A stretch of DNA of 64,000 nucleotides from Chryseobacterium shigense (GTDB lineage Bacteria; Bacteroidota; Bacteroidia; Flavobacteriales; Weeksellaceae), in the NCBI RefSeq assembly GCF_014207845.1, contig NZ_JACHLC010000001.1, positions 1,054,001 through 1,118,000 on the forward strand, read 5' to 3'. Positions 52,681-61,332 of this stretch are shown in pieces (position 1 is the stretch's first letter; each line of letters opens with the position of its first letter). The notes under the pieces were generated by a model that was not told the origin of the DNA, did not search any database, and saw only the letters and a program-made list of their open reading frames with translations. Both the position numbers and the translations under genes were made by a program.

Positions 52681-53699
52681 GGCTCGGGGTTTTCAATGAT
52701 TTCTTTTTCTGCTTCCTCTTCGTCTTCACCAAACTGTGTCTGTACAACATCCGCTTTGATCCCGATTTCATTCAGATATTTTGAGAAAATCTCGGTCTGG
52801 CCATGGGTAACGTGTACTATTTCAGCTTCGGTAGCTTTTATGGCCTGTAATAATCCTTTCCAGTCTGCATGATCGCTCATGGCAAATCCGGCATCGGCAC
52901 TGCGCCACCTTCTTGCCCCGCGTACCTGCATCCAGCCTGAACATATTGCCGTTGCCGCATCAGGTATTTTCCTGATTATACTGCTGTCTAAAAGTGCCGG
53001 TGGTACAATGACAATTTCATGCTGTACTTCTTTAGCATTTTCTCTGAAATCTGCAGTTTTATAGTCGGGAAGACTAATTCCTACAGATTCAAAGGCTTCA
53101 TTCAGTTTTCCGATAGAATAATGGACATAGATTTTTCCCAGACCTTCCACCGCTTTCATAATACGCTGGGCTTTTCCCAACGAATATCCTATAAATACCG
53201 ATGTTTTGGAATTTTCCTTATTTTTAAGTACCCAAGTTTGAAGCTTTTTATTAAGATCCGGAACTTCCAGCCAGTTGTAAATAGGCAGTCCGAAAGTACT
53301 TTCTGTGACGAATTCATTGCATTTTACCAGTTCAAATGGTGTGCTTAATCCATCTTCCTGTACTTTATAATCCCCGGATATAACGGTAACATATCCTTTA
53401 TATTCCAATCTTACCTGGGCTGATCCAATGATGTGGCCGGCAGGATGTAAAGAAACTTTTACACCGTTGAGGATTATCGTTTCACCATATTCAACTCCCT
53501 GACATTCAATATCCATCCCGATTCTTTGATAAAGGATAGGTTTTGTATAATGGTGGCAAAGATATTTTTTCATTCCCCAACGTGCATGATCAGCGTGTCC
53601 ATGGGTAATGACTGCCAGATCCACAGGCCTCCAGGGATCAATATAAAATTTACCCTGCGGACAGTAAATGCCTTTTTTTGTAAATGTTATCAGTTTCAA
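52677..53699 (-). CDS. Ligase-associated DNA damage response exonuclease (MBL fold)
   Basis: 340 residues. A metallo-beta-lactamase/beta-CASP-type fold with THGHADHAR, HPAGHIIGSAQV and SDHADWKGL. It is the first gene of the cluster with ligase, helicase and PdeM. It should trim DNA ends before ligation. Confidence 0.95.
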   Translation of the reverse strand: MKLITFTKKGIYCPQGKFYIDPWRPVDLAVITHGHADHARWGMKKYLCHHYTKPILYQRIGMDIECQGVEYGETIILNGVKVSLHPAGHIIGSAQVRLEYKGYVTVISGDYKVQEDGLSTPFELVKCNEFVTESTFGLPIYNWLEVPDLNKKLQTWVLKNKENSKTSVFIGYSLGKAQRIMKAVEGLGKIYVHYSIGKLNEAFESVGISLPDYKTADFRENAKEVQHEIVIVPPALLDSSIIRKIPDAATAICSGWMQVRGARRWRSADAGFAMSDHADWKGLLQAIKATEAEIVHVTHGQTEIFSKYLNEIGIKADVVQTQFGEDEEEAEKEIIENPEP

Positions 53700-53854
53700 A
53701 TGAAAATATTTTGATACTTCTATAAAATTTATGTATTTATAGAGTTTTGGTTATGTTTCAATCTTCAAAAACCTAACCAATCCTTATTTTTCTATGAAAA
53801 TATTAAACAGTTTTTAAATTAATACTTAAAAATCAATTTTATTTTGTAATTTTA

Positions 53855-53876
53855 TCTACCTACTAGTAGATAGATT
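53855..53876 (+). promoter_or_regulatory. Imperfect palindrome before the TetR gene
   Basis: The central palindrome CTACTAGTAG lies within a 22-bp near-palindrome ending 2 bp before the start codon of the TetR gene. It is a likely autoregulatory operator. Confidence 0.55.
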
Positions 53877-53877
53877 T

Positions 53878-54435
53878 ATGGAGACCAAAGATAAAATTAT
53901 TGAAATCGGCAATAAGTTGCTGGTTGAAAAAGGGTATAATGCCTTTAGTTATGCTGATATAGCTAAAAGCATCAATATAAAAACATCGTCAATTCACTAT
54001 CACTTTCCCTCCAAAATAGACTTATGCCTTGCTATTATTGAAATGCATCAGCAACGTATCCTGAATCTGAAATATTCTCAAAATGAACTTTCAGCAACAA
54101 AAAAGCTACAGGGTCTTTTTAATTACTATCTGTTTCTTATTGATAAGCAGCAGATCTGCCTTACGGGTACTTTAGCATCAGATTATAATTCACTGGATGA
54201 AAAGATCACAGAAAAACTAAAAGGATTCAATGAAATTATTTTATTGCATACAACGGCAATCTTAGAATCCGGCATTGATAAGAAAGAATTCCGAAGCATC
54301 AAAAACTGCCGTTTAAAGGCTCTGGAAATTTTATCTGTGCTGGTTGGGCTGGCACAAATAGGAAGACTGTATACAAAGGATGAAATTCAAATTTTAATGG
54401 ATGAAATTATTAACAATCTAAAACCTGAAAAATGA
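53878..54435 (+). CDS. TetR/AcrR family regulator
   Basis: 185 residues. The N-terminal HTH NAFSYADIAKSINIKTSSIHYHFPSKIDL is complete, and a helical ligand domain follows. It overlaps the DUF4442 gene by 4 bp. A near-perfect palindrome sits right before the start codon, so it likely represses itself and DUF4442. Confidence 0.9.
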   Translation: METKDKIIEIGNKLLVEKGYNAFSYADIAKSINIKTSSIHYHFPSKIDLCLAIIEMHQQRILNLKYSQNELSATKKLQGLFNYYLFLIDKQQICLTGTLASDYNSLDEKITEKLKGFNEIILLHTTAILESGIDKKEFRSIKNCRLKALEILSVLVGLAQIGRLYTKDEIQILMDEIINNLKPEK

Positions 54436-54965
54436 GTTTTTACCAAAAATTAAGCAAATACGGAACAAAGGTAGTCGGACAGCCAAAATTGTTTAAATGG
54501 GCATTCAATTTATCTCCTATGTACCGCAGAAGCACAGCCAGAATACAATCTGTTTCTGAAAACTTATCAAAGATATGCATCAAACTTCCTATTAGCTACA
54601 AGAACAGGAACTATATGGGAACTATTTTTGGCGGCAGTATGTTTTCTTCGGTAGATCCGATTCCTATGGTACAGCTGATCTACCTTACAGACCACAAATA
54701 TGTTATTTGGGATAAATCGGCAGAAATCTATTTCAAACGTCCTGCTCATATCGATCTTTATGCAGATTTCATTTATACAAAAGAAGAATTAAAAGAAATA
54801 GAGGAACGCATAAAAACCGAAAACGAGATTGTTATTGTTAAAACAACACAGCTTACAGACAAAAATAAGGAAACCCTTTACTGTGAGATCAAGAAAACGA
54901 TCTACATTGCGGATAAAAACTTTTATAAACAGAAACGGCAACTGAAAAAGCAAGCGTCTGGATAA
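54432..54965 (+). CDS. DUF4442 (hotdog-fold thioesterase-like)
   Basis: 177 residues. NYMGTIFGGSMFSSVDPIPMVQL and the IWDKSAEIYFKRPA block match DUF4442, related to PaaI-type acyl-CoA thioesterases. The basic C-terminal tail (KQKRQLKKQASG) is unusual. Coupled to a TetR regulator, it may act on an acyl-CoA that the regulator senses. Confidence 0.85.
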   Translation: MSFYQKLSKYGTKVVGQPKLFKWAFNLSPMYRRSTARIQSVSENLSKICIKLPISYKNRNYMGTIFGGSMFSSVDPIPMVQLIYLTDHKYVIWDKSAEIYFKRPAHIDLYADFIYTKEELKEIEERIKTENEIVIVKTTQLTDKNKETLYCEIKKTIYIADKNFYKQKRQLKKQASG

Positions 54966-55037
54966 ACCAATTCACACTGGACTTTTCAGCAATAAAACAT
55001 TGAACTTTTCACCAATAACCTTTCTTCTGAAATCCAG

Positions 55038-55045
55038 GAAATTTG
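55038..55045 (+). promoter_or_regulatory. Variant -7 box of the SDR/GlcG/AraC operon
   Basis: GAAATTTG (GAnnTTTG variant of TAnnTTTG), 23 bp before the start codon. Confidence 0.4.
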
Positions 55046-55068
55046 TACTGTAACAATAAGAAAACAAA

Positions 55069-55860
55069 ATGAGTAAAACAATCTTAATTACAGGTGCAGC
55101 AAGCGGTTTCGGAAAAACAGCCGCATTTGATCTTGCCAGAAAAGGACATAAAGTTATTGCAACCGCGCAGGTTTATCCGCAAATGAGTGATTTAATCCGT
55201 GAAGCAAAGGAACAGGGAATTGAACTTACCGTTGATAAACTGGATGTTACCAGTTCGCGGGATATCGCTTATATTCATCAGAAATATGATATTGATATTC
55301 TGATAAGCAATGCAGGCATCATGGAAGGCGGTCCTATCGCTGAACAGCCGCTGGAACTTATCCGTTCTATGTTTGATGTGAATGTTTTTGGCGGGTTAGA
55401 ACTTGCCCAGGGCTTTATCAAAAAATTCGTTGAGCAAAAGAAGCCGGGTAAAATTGTATTTACAACGTCTATGGGTGGTTTGTGGACTGTTCCTTATGTG
55501 GCGGCTTACTGTGCCTCAAAACATGCTATGGAATCCATTGCAGAAGGTTTAAAAACTGAACTGGCTCAGTTCAATATCAAAATTGCGACCTGCAATCCGG
55601 GAGTTTTTGGGACAGGATTCAATGACAGAGGGGTGGATTCTATCTTCCGCTGGTACAATCCTAAGGTGAATTTCACTCCTGAATCAGCTTTTGACGGAGC
55701 AGCTGAATCTCTTGCTCACCAGTTAGATCCGCAATCTATGGCAGATGTGATCGTTAACGTAGCTCTGGATGACAATTCTAATTTCAGAAATGTACACCCT
55801 AAGGAAACAGAAGATTTTGTAAAACAGCTTCAGGCTGATGCATGGACTGCAAAAAGCTAG
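55069..55860 (+). CDS. SDR family oxidoreductase
   Basis: 263 residues. The cofactor loop ITGAASGFGKTAA, NAGIME, the active-site Ser in TTSMGGLW and YCASKHAMESI are complete. Classical SDR; the substrate is unknown. It is the first gene of an operon with GlcG-like and AraC genes. Confidence 0.9.
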   Translation: MSKTILITGAASGFGKTAAFDLARKGHKVIATAQVYPQMSDLIREAKEQGIELTVDKLDVTSSRDIAYIHQKYDIDILISNAGIMEGGPIAEQPLELIRSMFDVNVFGGLELAQGFIKKFVEQKKPGKIVFTTSMGGLWTVPYVAAYCASKHAMESIAEGLKTELAQFNIKIATCNPGVFGTGFNDRGVDSIFRWYNPKVNFTPESAFDGAAESLAHQLDPQSMADVIVNVALDDNSNFRNVHPKETEDFVKQLQADAWTAKS

Positions 55861-55863
55861 ATC

Positions 55864-56265
55864 ATGAGTATCACATATAAACAGGCCGCAAAAGCTCTGA
55901 ATGCAGCTATAGAAAAAGCAGAATTCATCAAAATTCCCGTAAGTATTGTGGTGGTTGATTCCGGTGGACATCTTATGGCATCTGCAAGATTAGACAGTGT
56001 TTATGGTGTCCTTGAATTTGCTCTCAAAAAAGCCAAAACAGCTGTAATGTTTGGCGTAGATAGCGATGTAATGGGCACTATTATTGCCGGAGCAGGTTTT
56101 CACGGATACGGTATGCTGAATTCCAATGACGGACTTCTGACCATAGCCGGTGGAGTAGTGATCAGGGATAATGAAGGAAAGATCATTGGTGCAATAGCAT
56201 CTTCCGGCGGAACTCCTGAGCAGGATAAAGAAATTGCAGAGGCAGGTGCTTCCGTTACAGACTAA
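55864..56265 (+). CDS. GlcG/HbpS family protein
   Basis: 133 residues of the DUF336/GlcG-HbpS family, mixed alpha/beta. PVSIVVVDSGGHLMASARLD and GGVVIRDNEGKIIGAIASSGGTPEQDKEIAEAG are its signature. Members bind heme or cobalamin-like cofactors or are of unknown role. It is 3 bp after the SDR gene and 18 bp before the AraC gene. Confidence 0.88.
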   Translation: MSITYKQAAKALNAAIEKAEFIKIPVSIVVVDSGGHLMASARLDSVYGVLEFALKKAKTAVMFGVDSDVMGTIIAGAGFHGYGMLNSNDGLLTIAGGVVIRDNEGKIIGAIASSGGTPEQDKEIAEAGASVTD

Positions 56266-56283
56266 ATTCCGGATATTTGTATT

Positions 56284-57087
56284 ATGGAGACTACTTCTGA
56301 GATCATATTTGATAAACTGGTGTATTCATGTTCCTTTGAAACGTACAGGGGACATGAGGAATTTATTCCGGATCATTTTCTTGGTTTTCAGCTGTCCGGT
56401 GAGACCCATGCGTTTCATGATAAAGGGAAAACTGTTATTAAAGAAAATACAGTTGTTCTGGTCAGAAAAAACCAGCTGATCCGAACGATAAAACATCCGT
56501 CAAAGAATGAAAAATACCAGTTTTTATCTATAACCCTTGATCAGGAAACACTCCGGCAGTATGCGGCAGAAAACAAGATTACTGCAGGTGAAAGAGTTTC
56601 AGATAATGAAAAGCTTTTTTTTGAATCGGATGAATTTTTCAAAGGGTATTTTGCTTCGCTCTTGCCCTATATCGACAAAACAAAAACAGCAACTTCCAGA
56701 CTGGTGGTTTTAAAGATCAAAGAGGCTATAGAACTGGTTCTCCAGAGCAATCCTGATTTCAAGAACCTTCTTTTCGATTTTTCCGAGCCGCATAAGATTG
56801 ACCTGAAAGAATTCATGAATAAAAACTTCATGTTCAATGTCTCAGTGGAAACATTTGCAAAGCTTACAGGCCGAAGTCTTTCGGGATTTAAACGTGATTT
56901 TGGCAAAGCATTTAATATGACACCCAAACAATGGCTCAGGGAAAAAAGGCTGGAGGAAGCATATTACCAGATTCGTCATAAGAATAAAAAACCATCCGAC
57001 ATTTATCTGGAGCTGGGATTCGAAAATTTATCTCATTTCTATTATTCATTTAAACAAAAGTTTGGTCTCACCACCAGCGAAATTTAA
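56284..57087 (+). CDS. AraC family transcriptional regulator
   Basis: 267 residues; the C-terminal double HTH includes FAKLTGRSLSGFKRDFGKAFNMTPKQ and DIYLELGFENLSHFYYSFKQKFG. It is a paralogue of the AraC gene at 18144 and, like it, ends an operon of oxidoreductase genes, which it likely regulates. Confidence 0.9.
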   Translation: METTSEIIFDKLVYSCSFETYRGHEEFIPDHFLGFQLSGETHAFHDKGKTVIKENTVVLVRKNQLIRTIKHPSKNEKYQFLSITLDQETLRQYAAENKITAGERVSDNEKLFFESDEFFKGYFASLLPYIDKTKTATSRLVVLKIKEAIELVLQSNPDFKNLLFDFSEPHKIDLKEFMNKNFMFNVSVETFAKLTGRSLSGFKRDFGKAFNMTPKQWLREKRLEEAYYQIRHKNKKPSDIYLELGFENLSHFYYSFKQKFGLTTSEI

Positions 57088-57103
57088 AAAGACACATTTA
57101 TAT

Positions 57104-57136
57104 AAAAAAGGAGCAACTTAAAACTGCTCCTTTTTC
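57104..57136. terminator. Bidirectional terminator
   Basis: Arms AAAAAGGAGCA (57105-57115) and TGCTCCTTTTT (57125-57135), serving the AraC operon and the convergent dehydrogenase gene. Confidence 0.88.
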
Positions 57137-57159
57137 TTGTAAGAGATTAATTGCTGTTT

Positions 57160-58005
57160 CTATTTTTTCAGATAATTAATAATACCGATCACATCATCTT
57201 TACCAAAACCTTCATCATGTGCGGACTGATAAGTTTCGCTCAGTACTTTCGACAGAGGGAAGTCAGCACCAGCATTTTGTGCCAGAAGAATATCTTTCAG
57301 CATCAGGTCCAAAGCAAAAGCAGGCTCATACTGGTCCTTGATAAGCATAGCTGTTTTTACCTTGGTTGCACCGTTTCCACTGGCACTTTCATTGATGATT
57401 TCCAGCATTGCGGAACGTCCAATTCCCAATTTATCTGCAAACAGAACTGTTTCTGCCAATCCTTGATAAATAGCGGACAGGAAATAGTTGATTGACAATT
57501 TTCCGGCAATTCCTTTTCCGTTTTCACCTAAATGTTTTACCGCTTTTCCCAGCTTTTCAAAATAAGGCATTGCCCGCTGGAGATCTTTTGTTTCACCACC
57601 AGCCATAATAATCAGAGTTCCTTCTGCAGCAGGAATTGTACTTCCTGCAACCGGAGCATCAATGAAAGAGGCTTCTTTTATTTTAACGGCACCACTCAGT
57701 TCGGAAGTTACCTGGGGAGAAATGGTACTCATATCTATAAAGAGTTTTCCGCTGATATCTGATTTCAGAATTTCCTTATAAACAGCTTTCACAGCATGAT
57801 CATCTGTAAGCATTGTAAATATGATATCATTGTTTTGAATCAATTCCGGGATTTGAGTGTAAACGGTTGATTTTTCTTTAAAGTTCTCAGCTTTTTCAGA
57901 AGATCTGTTATAAACTGAAAGCGGGAACCCTGCTTTTTCAAGATTTTTGGCCATAGGATGCCCCATGTTTCCCAATCCGATGAATCCTATTTTTTCTGTC
58001 TCCAT
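57160..58005 (-). CDS. 3-hydroxyisobutyrate dehydrogenase family NAD(P)-dependent oxidoreductase
   Basis: 281 residues. The Rossmann start IGFIGLGNMGHPMAKNLEKAG, the substrate loop FIDAPVAGSTIPAAEGTL and the catalytic-Lys block GKGIAGKLSINYF are typical of beta-hydroxyacid dehydrogenases. Substrate not determined. It is transcribed alone. Confidence 0.9.
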   Translation of the reverse strand: METEKIGFIGLGNMGHPMAKNLEKAGFPLSVYNRSSEKAENFKEKSTVYTQIPELIQNNDIIFTMLTDDHAVKAVYKEILKSDISGKLFIDMSTISPQVTSELSGAVKIKEASFIDAPVAGSTIPAAEGTLIIMAGGETKDLQRAMPYFEKLGKAVKHLGENGKGIAGKLSINYFLSAIYQGLAETVLFADKLGIGRSAMLEIINESASGNGATKVKTAMLIKDQYEPAFALDLMLKDILLAQNAGADFPLSKVLSETYQSAHDEGFGKDDVIGIINYLKK

Positions 58006-58242
58006 ATTTTTTCAATAAATTAATGCAGGCTTGTTCAGTATCAAAAGCCCAGTAAGATGTAATAAGAATTTACAATACAAAAGAGAGATCTGATATTGTA
58101 TGTATGCTCTTTTTGCATCAAAAAACCGACCAAAACCAACTTTTAAAAATTAAGATTTGATTATATTTCTATTGATTTATTTCAGTAATATTTTTTCAGA
58201 TTTGCTTTTAAAACCGGGAAAACTTACGGAAATTTGCAGCAA

Positions 58243-58881
58243 ATGAAATTAATGAAGGTTATAGATATTGAAACATGGAACAGGAAAGAACATTTTGAGT
58301 TCTTCTCAAAAATGGCAAGCCCGTATTTCGGGTTTACTACAGAGGTTGACTGTACAAAAGCTTATGCCTATGCAAAGGAAAACGGGCATTCTTTTTTCGC
58401 TACCTATCTTCACAGGTCAATGGTTGCTGTAAATGCTGTAGATGAGCTTAAACTCCGTATCCTCAACGGTCAGGTAGTTTTATATGATGCCATCCATGCA
58501 GGAACTACGATAGGCCGGCCGGATGGTACTTTCGGTTTTGCATTTATCCCTTTTTCAAAAGATTTTAATGTGTTTAATACGGTGATGCAGGAGGAAATAG
58601 AAGATGTATACCGAACTTCAGGCATCAGAATGAATAACGGAGAGCTTGGAAAAGATCTCATCAGGCATTCAACCATTCCGTGGAATTCTTTCAGTGCGTT
58701 GCTTCATCCTACCAGTTTTAATAATTCGGAATCTGTCCCTAAGATCACATTTGGAAAGTTCAGCATCCGTGACGGAAAAAAATATCTCCCGGTTTCTGTG
58801 GAAGCACACCACGGACTGGCAGACGGGATACATATTGCGAGATACCTGGAAGAGTTTCAGCGACAGCTTGATGGTGAGTAA
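58243..58881 (+). CDS. Chloramphenicol acetyltransferase-like enzyme (type A fold)
   Basis: 212 residues from the ATG at 58243, or from 58252. The active-site block VEAHHGLADGIHIA (His189-His190 in the chosen numbering) and RPDGTFGFAFIPF match the CAT trimer family, about the usual 210-220 residues. True chloramphenicol resistance is uncertain because many homologues acetylate other substrates. A GAAATTTG box at 58229-58236 is very close to the start, giving a near-leaderless mRNA. Confidence 0.85.
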   Translation: MKLMKVIDIETWNRKEHFEFFSKMASPYFGFTTEVDCTKAYAYAKENGHSFFATYLHRSMVAVNAVDELKLRILNGQVVLYDAIHAGTTIGRPDGTFGFAFIPFSKDFNVFNTVMQEEIEDVYRTSGIRMNNGELGKDLIRHSTIPWNSFSALLHPTSFNNSESVPKITFGKFSIRDGKKYLPVSVEAHHGLADGIHIARYLEEFQRQLDGE

Positions 58882-58954
58882 TAGTAATTTCTGTTTTGAG
58901 ATACGGGATACGGAATTTGAAGGCTCATTCTATAGTGACCTTTGATCTTTCCGA

Positions 58955-59548
58955 TTAATACATAATTTTTCTCTTCTCTATTTTTAAGATCTTATCTTTT
59001 TCCATGCTCTTTATAGCTCTTATAACTGTTTCTACGCGAAGACCGGTAAGGGAAGCCAGCTGTTGTCGTGTCAGAGGGATTTGGAAAGAGTAGGGACTTT
59101 TGTCCTCATGATAGCTTTTGAGGTAATCCATCAGCTGCTTGAGCTTCAGAACAGGATTCTGAAAAGAAAGGTTATACAGCATGATATATTTGTAATACAT
59201 CCTTTCTGCAAGACATTGGTATACATTCAGGGAAACTTCCTGATTTTCTTTTATTAAATTCAAAAAACGGGATTTTGGAAGCCTCAGAATACTGGAATCT
59301 TCTATTGCTACAGCATTCATTGGGTAGGGACGGTCTACAAACAGCAGTGATTCTCCGAAACTGTGGCCGTTGAAAAATATATTCTGAATGAATTCCTTTC
59401 CGCTCTCCGTATAGTTGTTGAGCTTTACCTTTCCCTGATTAATCTGGTAATAAAACATTGAAAACTCACCTTCCCGAAAAATAATATCTCCTGCTTTATA
59501 CTTTTTAGTTTCTGCACCGAATGACATAAGTAAATCTTCAACGATCAT
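58955..59548 (-). CDS. Crp/Fnr family transcriptional regulator, paralogue B
   Basis: 197 residues. An effector barrel with YKAGDIIFREGEFSMFYYQI and GKVKLNNYTESGKEFI, and a winged helix LTRQQLASLTGLRVETVIRAIKSM. It aligns along its whole length with paralogue A (32452), with identical recognition helix RVETVIRA. There is no FNR cysteine cluster. The FNR-like site 3 lies 229 bp upstream, facing the other way. Confidence 0.9.
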   Translation of the reverse strand: MIVEDLLMSFGAETKKYKAGDIIFREGEFSMFYYQINQGKVKLNNYTESGKEFIQNIFFNGHSFGESLLFVDRPYPMNAVAIEDSSILRLPKSRFLNLIKENQEVSLNVYQCLAERMYYKYIMLYNLSFQNPVLKLKQLMDYLKSYHEDKSPYSFQIPLTRQQLASLTGLRVETVIRAIKSMEKDKILKIEKRKIMY

Positions 59549-60164
59549 GGTTTGACAGTTTTTAATTAAAATTTAAAACAAACGTTTAATCATTGATGGC
59601 TTTCATAATATAATAAACAGAAAAGCTTGAAATTTCAATAATGTAAAGAACGGTCAATTTTAATCAGATCCCTGAATTTAGCATACCATACATATACCAC
59701 AAGCTTTAAATATTTCTGCTTTTAAGCCCTGTATAATGAATGATGATAATGAATAAAATCTTCAAAAACATTGATTGAGATCATAAAAAACATCATCTGC
59801 ATCTTCTAAATTTGTTTAAAATAATAAACACTAATGTAATTCAGCACTGAATTGAACATATAATAAATAATCCGTTTATAAGCACAGACGTGGTATGTAT
59901 GTGGTATTTCAATTCTGTAAAATTTTAATCATTTTTTCTTTCTTTGTTTCATTTAAAAATAAACCGAAGATCAAACTTCAGTTAGAAATTTTTAAGAATA
60001 ATACCGGGACCGATAAAAAATGTATTATGCTATTGAATTATAAGTTATAGAATTTAAGTATATGAAGCCTCCATTTAAAATAGCTATTAAACTAGTTGGA
60101 GAAGAGAATTTGTACTGATGCTCTATGAGACATCAGAAATAAAGTCAGAGATGAGAAAAATATT
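59549..60164 (+). promoter_or_regulatory. Long intergenic region with FNR-like site 3
   Basis: TTGATTGAGATCATAAAA (59771 on) is centred at 59777.5, 29.5 bp before TAAATTTG (59807-59814). About 340 nt of leader follows before the HTH gene at 60165. Inside are a 51-codon frame (59895-60050) with a hydrophobic N-terminus and an 18-codon frame starting at 60062 (MKPPFKIAIKLVGEENLY). The section 59549-59760 shows nothing recognisable. Confidence 0.55.
59895..60050 (+). CDS. Possible small membrane protein (51 residues)
   Basis: ATG to TAG frame with a hydrophobic N-terminal stretch (VVFQFCKILIIFSFFVSF) and a basic tail. It lies downstream of FNR-like site 3. No family, no clear ribosome-binding site, and it is in very AT-rich DNA, so it may be chance. 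Confidence 0.25.
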   Translation: MYVVFQFCKILIIFSFFVSFKNKPKIKLQLEIFKNNTGTDKKCIMLLNYKL

Positions 60165-60506
60165 ATGAAAAACGAAAAACCCCAATCTAATTTAGAAGAT
60201 TTGAACCAAAAAAATACAATGCAGGACGAGATTATAGCGTTGGCTAAAGAAAATTCTCCACGCCTGCTGAATAAATTCAGATTAGTTTACCCTGATTTTT
60301 TTGATAAAATTGCCAATGTATGTCCCAGTCTCAAAAATTCTGAACAGATTTTTTGCATTTACCTGAAACTCAACTTTACCACCAAGGAGATTGCAACCTA
60401 TACTTTTGTAACTCCAAAAGCTATTCAGAACAGAAAAAACAGGATTCGTAAAAAGCTAAATATTCCTTCTGAACTGGATATCTATAAGTGGTTCAATGAC
60501 CTTTAA
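60165..60506 (+). CDS. Small LuxR-type helix-turn-helix protein
   Basis: 113 residues. The C-terminal half (LKNSEQIFCIYLKLNFTTKEIATYTFVTPKAIQNRKNRIRKKL in substance, about residues 55-100) resembles the LuxR-type HTH of Bacteroidetes two-component or TPR regulators. The N-terminal half is a helical linker with no receiver or sensor domain. It is the first gene after FNR-like site 3. Confidence 0.72.
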   Translation: MKNEKPQSNLEDLNQKNTMQDEIIALAKENSPRLLNKFRLVYPDFFDKIANVCPSLKNSEQIFCIYLKLNFTTKEIATYTFVTPKAIQNRKNRIRKKLNIPSELDIYKWFNDL

Positions 60507-60525
60507 AAATCTATTTTGTATCAGT

Positions 60526-61257
60526 TTATATTTGGATTACTGCTTTGTCCAGATCGTGATAAAGCAGTATTTTCCACTTCTCCTCGGTAGCTTCTTTTTG
60601 CCATTTCAACCTTAATTCCATTGCTTTTCTTCCGTCAAAATCGCTTTTATAAGCCAAATGATATTTCAGGTAAGATTCCTGCGGGAGATCATCTGCACCG
60701 TAAAAAGCGGTTTCTCCGTTTTCCCTGATCCAGAATACCTGCATAAAAGGAGTATGCCCGCCCGCTACTTCAAAAGAAATTTCATCACTGATATTTCCCT
60801 TGTCTTCATCCATCCATACGATATTCGGCAGGCTGATCAGTTTCTCCAGCATATCAAAATCGAAAGAGGGATTTCCTTTATTTTCAAGGGCAAAAGCCAG
60901 TTCACGTTTCTGGATATAGATCGTTGCATTAGGAAAAGCCGCAGCAAAACCGTTTCCGTTATTTTGAATGCTTCCGTCGATATGGTCTTTATGAAGATGT
61001 GAAAGAAGTAGTTTGGTAACCTGTTCAGGTCTGATATTTTCTTTTTCCAGTATTTCTGAAATAACGGTCTTTCCTTCAGCATTTTTCCATCCAATCCCGG
61101 CGTCCAGAAGAATATAATCATTGGCTGTAACGATCAAAAATGGTTGCACAGACATTTTAATTCCTCTGACGGTATCAAAATTCTCATTGGTCAGTAGTGT
61201 AAAGTCCTTCGTTTTGCTGGCAGAGAAATTACCTTCTTTAAGCGGAATAATTTTCAT
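60526..61257 (-). CDS. MBL-fold metallo-hydrolase
   Basis: 243 residues from MKIIPLKEGNFSASKT; the longer frame adds 16 unsupported residues. The metal motif LLSHLHKDHIDG (HxHxDH), VAGGHTPF and YGADDLPQ are visible. It is a single-domain hydrolase of unknown substrate, of the quorum-quenching lactonase/glyoxalase II-like type. It ends 20 bp from the HTH gene (tail to tail). Confidence 0.87.
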   Translation of the reverse strand: MKIIPLKEGNFSASKTKDFTLLTNENFDTVRGIKMSVQPFLIVTANDYILLDAGIGWKNAEGKTVISEILEKENIRPEQVTKLLLSHLHKDHIDGSIQNNGNGFAAAFPNATIYIQKRELAFALENKGNPSFDFDMLEKLISLPNIVWMDEDKGNISDEISFEVAGGHTPFMQVFWIRENGETAFYGADDLPQESYLKYHLAYKSDFDGRKAMELRLKWQKEATEEKWKILLYHDLDKAVIQI

Positions 61258-61332
61258 GCTGCAAATTTCCCTAATATTTTTAAAACCTGAAAACCTTTTT
61301 TTCAATAGGATTCATTGGAAAAAACGATCATA

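Noticed and set aside
58071..58100. TACAATA / TATTGTA inverted pair upstream of the 3-hydroxyisobutyrate dehydrogenase-like gene
   Set aside because: Arms of 7 bp spaced by 16 bp in AT-rich DNA are expected by chance; no promoter box aligned with them.
58243..58881. CAT-like gene as an acquired resistance element
   Set aside because: No mobile element, no change in base composition and an ordinary chromosomal setting; probably intrinsic.
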